11,029 bases of DNA from NCBI GenBank assembly GCA_025963265.1, contig JAOPUY010000426.1, positions 1 to 11,029 of the forward strand, given 5' to 3'. This stretch comes from Frankiales bacterium (lineage in GTDB: Bacteria > Actinomycetota > Actinomycetes > Mycobacteriales > Jatrophihabitantaceae). The notes beneath the pieces were generated by a model. The model saw only the letters and a list, made by a program, of their open reading frames with translations, was not told where the DNA came from and did not search any database. Within the stretch, counting starts at the first letter, position 1, and each line of letters begins with the position of its first letter. Positions 9,372 to 11,029 of the stretch are shown piece by piece. The translations under genes were made by a program, and so were the position numbers.

Positions 9372-9398
9372 GCTGGCGCCGGGCTACCGCGGTGGTCG

Positions 9399-10664
9399 TT
9401 AGCCGGTGGTCACGCCCGCCAGGGTCTGGCCGCAGATCGGCGTGCCCGAGATGACGTTGAACGTGGTGCCGGTCAGCTTGACCGCGAAGAGGCAATGCCC
9501 GACGACGGCGCCCTCGCCCTGTGAGGCGTAGTCGTCGAAGTCGAACTTCGCTGGGGCGAAGATGCCGTTGGCGTCATAACCCTTGACCGCCCGCAGCGCG
9601 GTGGCGAAACTGCTCTGCGAGGGGTTGTCGCCCGCCGCCTTGAGCCCGGTGCCGAACGCGACCATCGACAGGTAGGCCTCCTGCTCGGCGAAGGTCGGCG
9701 AGCCCTTCACGCCGACGGCGGCAAGATCCGCGGCGAACTTCTTGGTCGCGGCCGTGTTGGCCTCGATCGCGCTGCCCTCAGTGGTGAAGTCGACGCCCTG
9801 CGCTGAGGCGACAGCTGCGGAGGATTGCAGCAGATCGCTGCCGTACCCGACTGGTAGCACCATTGCCTTGAGCTTCACGCCGATCTGGTTGAGCGCGGCG
9901 ATCAGGGCAAAGGCGGTGTTGCTGACGACTGGGAGCTCCATGCCGTCCACGCCGGCGTTCTTGATGGCGATGGCGACCGCGCCCATGTCGGTCGAGCCGA
10001 ACGGGATCTGGTTGTTGAGGTAGCCGTTCTTGAGACCCGCGGCGACGCAGGACTTCACAATTCCGGTGGCCGAGGCCTGCGCGCTGGGGGAGCTGCCGTA
10101 GCCGATGCTGCCGCAGGTGGTGACGCCTTGCGACTTCATGAATTCGCCGACGGCCGAGTCGACCTTGCTGATGTCAGTGACGCCGAGGGCGGCGAACAGG
10201 TTGGTGTTCGACTGCACCGACCACTCGGGACCGTCGAACGCGCCGCCGACGACCGGCACGTTCTGCTTGAGCAGGTACGGCTCGGCGCCGTAGAAGTCGG
10301 AGCTGACGTCGATGATCGCGAAGACCTTGTCGCTCTGGACGAGCTTCTCAGCGGCGGTGAGCGCGCCGGCCGGCGTCGACTGGGTGTCGGCCATGACGTA
10401 GCTCAACTGCTTGCCGTTGATTCCGCCGGCCGCGTTGACCGAGGTGACGTAGGCCTTGATGCCCTGCTCGGTGGTGGAGAAGCCGGAGGCGGCCGGGCCG
10501 CTGCTGTCGGTCAGCACGCCGAGCTTGATGGTGCCGCCGGTCGCGGCGGTCGTGCTGCCGCCGCTGGCCGGGGTGGTGGATTTGTTTGAGGAACTGCAGG
10601 CCGTGATGCCCGACACGAGCATCACGCTCGCGGCGAGAACCGCCGCGACCTTGCGCTTGTTCAT
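9399..10664 (-). CDS. Substrate-binding lipoprotein of a branched-chain-amino-acid-type ABC importer
   Basis: Exported, lipid-anchored binding protein of 421 residues in the Peripla_BP_6 (LivJ-like, type I fold) family. The signal peptide has a basic start (MNKRK), a hydrophobic core and a lipobox ITAC with Cys23 as the lipidated residue. A Ser/Thr/Gly linker follows to about residue 45. The mature part begins IKLGVLTDSSGPAA and has AAGGINGKQLSYVMADTQSTP (78-98), given in parts as AAGGINGKQLSYV and MADTQSTP, which is characteristic of the family. Cysteine pairs at 184/206 and 391/411 could form disulfides. The ATG follows GGAGAA on the minus strand (10668-10673). No permease or ATPase gene lies within the window on either side, so it is an orphan here. 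The ligand may be an amino acid, amide, urea or aromatic compound. Confidence 0.9.
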   Translation of the reverse strand: MNKRKVAAVLAASVMLVSGITACSSSNKSTTPASGGSTTAATGGTIKLGVLTDSSGPAASGFSTTEQGIKAYVTSVNAAGGINGKQLSYVMADTQSTPAGALTAAEKLVQSDKVFAIIDVSSDFYGAEPYLLKQNVPVVGGAFDGPEWSVQSNTNLFAALGVTDISKVDSAVGEFMKSQGVTTCGSIGYGSSPSAQASATGIVKSCVAAGLKNGYLNNQIPFGSTDMGAVAIAIKNAGVDGMELPVVSNTAFALIAALNQIGVKLKAMVLPVGYGSDLLQSSAAVASAQGVDFTTEGSAIEANTAATKKFAADLAAVGVKGSPTFAEQEAYLSMVAFGTGLKAAGDNPSQSSFATALRAVKGYDANGIFAPAKFDFDDYASQGEGAVVGHCLFAVKLTGTTFNVISGTPICGQTLAGVTTG

Positions 10665-11029
10665 ACGTTCTCCGAATCGGCAAAGGCATACCGCTAGTGG
10701 TACGACGTCGGTGAACGCTCTCCTAATTTAGGTAACGAATCAAGCCCTATTCGTCGAAGCATCGAAGTTTTTGCGGGGATTCTTTCTAAGTGTATGTGGA
10801 AATGGCAAGAGCTCCCTGAGTTCCGCCGATTAGTTAGAGATCGGTCAATATATTGACTCGACAGAACTTTGAATCGTCGTTCGTTTTGACCGAGGTCCGG
10901 CGGCTCGGTGGGCCCTGGACGCCCGGCCCTCGACGATCGTCTCGACGCTGTATCTCATACGAAACCGCGGCCTCCCGGCCCGGTTCGGAGCTCGTCGGCG
11001 ACTGTGTCTCGGGAGTGGAACGCGATACC
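10665..11029. other. Gene-free region upstream of the binding-protein gene
   Basis: No convincing gene was found. From about 10720 to 10880 the DNA is clearly AT-richer than the rest of the window. Palindromes in it are TACCGCTAGTGGTA (10689-10702, one mismatch), CGACGTCG (10703-10710) and CCTAATTTAGG (10722-10732), besides the 14-bp one listed separately. No good promoter pair for the binding-protein gene could be picked. Some frames are open to the right edge on both strands (for example + from TTG 10886), but the codons do not look like a protein I recognise. Confidence 0.6.
10844..10857. promoter_or_regulatory. Perfect 14-bp palindrome GTCAATATATTGAC
   Basis: A perfect inverted repeat in the AT-rich stretch. 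Each arm reads as TTGAC, a -35-like core, on one strand (TTGACT on +, TTGACC on -). No matching -10 lies 16-18 bp away on either strand, so a repressor operator is the likelier reading. Confidence 0.5.

Noticed and set aside
10886..11029. Plus-strand gene starting at TTG 10886 and running off the right edge
   Set aside because: There is no ribosome-binding site. The frame is short, with Arg/Pro-rich shadow-like composition, and two minus-strand frames are also open here.

Overview
The window is GC-rich and densely coded. Several signs point to an actinobacterium: DevS/DevR-type two-component genes, a GAF-ANTAR regulator, an LLM-class (coenzyme F420-type) oxidoreductase, a probable leaderless gene and ATGA-coupled starts. 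The genus cannot be fixed from sequence alone. No tRNA, rRNA, CRISPR array or transposase was seen.

Layout. (1) Positions 2-1788 (+) hold an ABC exporter pair: an ATPase cut by the left edge and its six-helix permease, joined by an ATGA overlap. (2) Positions 1789-2014 are a regulatory leader with a weak promoter and a 23-bp tandem duplication. The duplication makes two tiny ORFs that run into the next gene through consecutive ATGA overlaps. (3) Positions 2015-5258 (+) hold a signalling cluster: a GAF-ANTAR protein, a DevS/DosT-like heme GAF histidine kinase and a DevR-like response regulator. (4) Positions 5259-6042 (+) start with a DosR-type box, followed by a leader with two abutting hairpins and a gene for a two-helix membrane protein. 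(5) Positions 6043-6455 (+) hold a palindrome-rich leader and a 96-residue orphan. (6) Positions 6467-8017 (-) hold a 14-helix DHA2-type MFS exporter, divergent from a probably leaderless 80-residue protein (8108-8350, +). (7) Positions 8426-9292 (+) hold an LLM oxidoreductase, convergent with a branched-chain-amino-acid-type substrate-binding lipoprotein (9399-10664, -). A 47-nt hairpin lies between these two. (8) Positions 10665-11029 have no convincing gene and include an AT-rich stretch with palindromes.

How it may work together. The kinase keeps the residue that matches the proximal heme ligand of M. tuberculosis DevS. The regulator keeps the DevR phosphoacceptor and recognition-helix residues, and the promoter region just downstream has a close match to the DosR box. 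The simplest reading is an oxygen/NO/CO-sensing two-component system that switches on the adjacent membrane protein. The GAF-ANTAR gene just upstream may add control at the RNA level. The exporter, MFS, LLM and binding-protein genes show no sequence link to this circuit.
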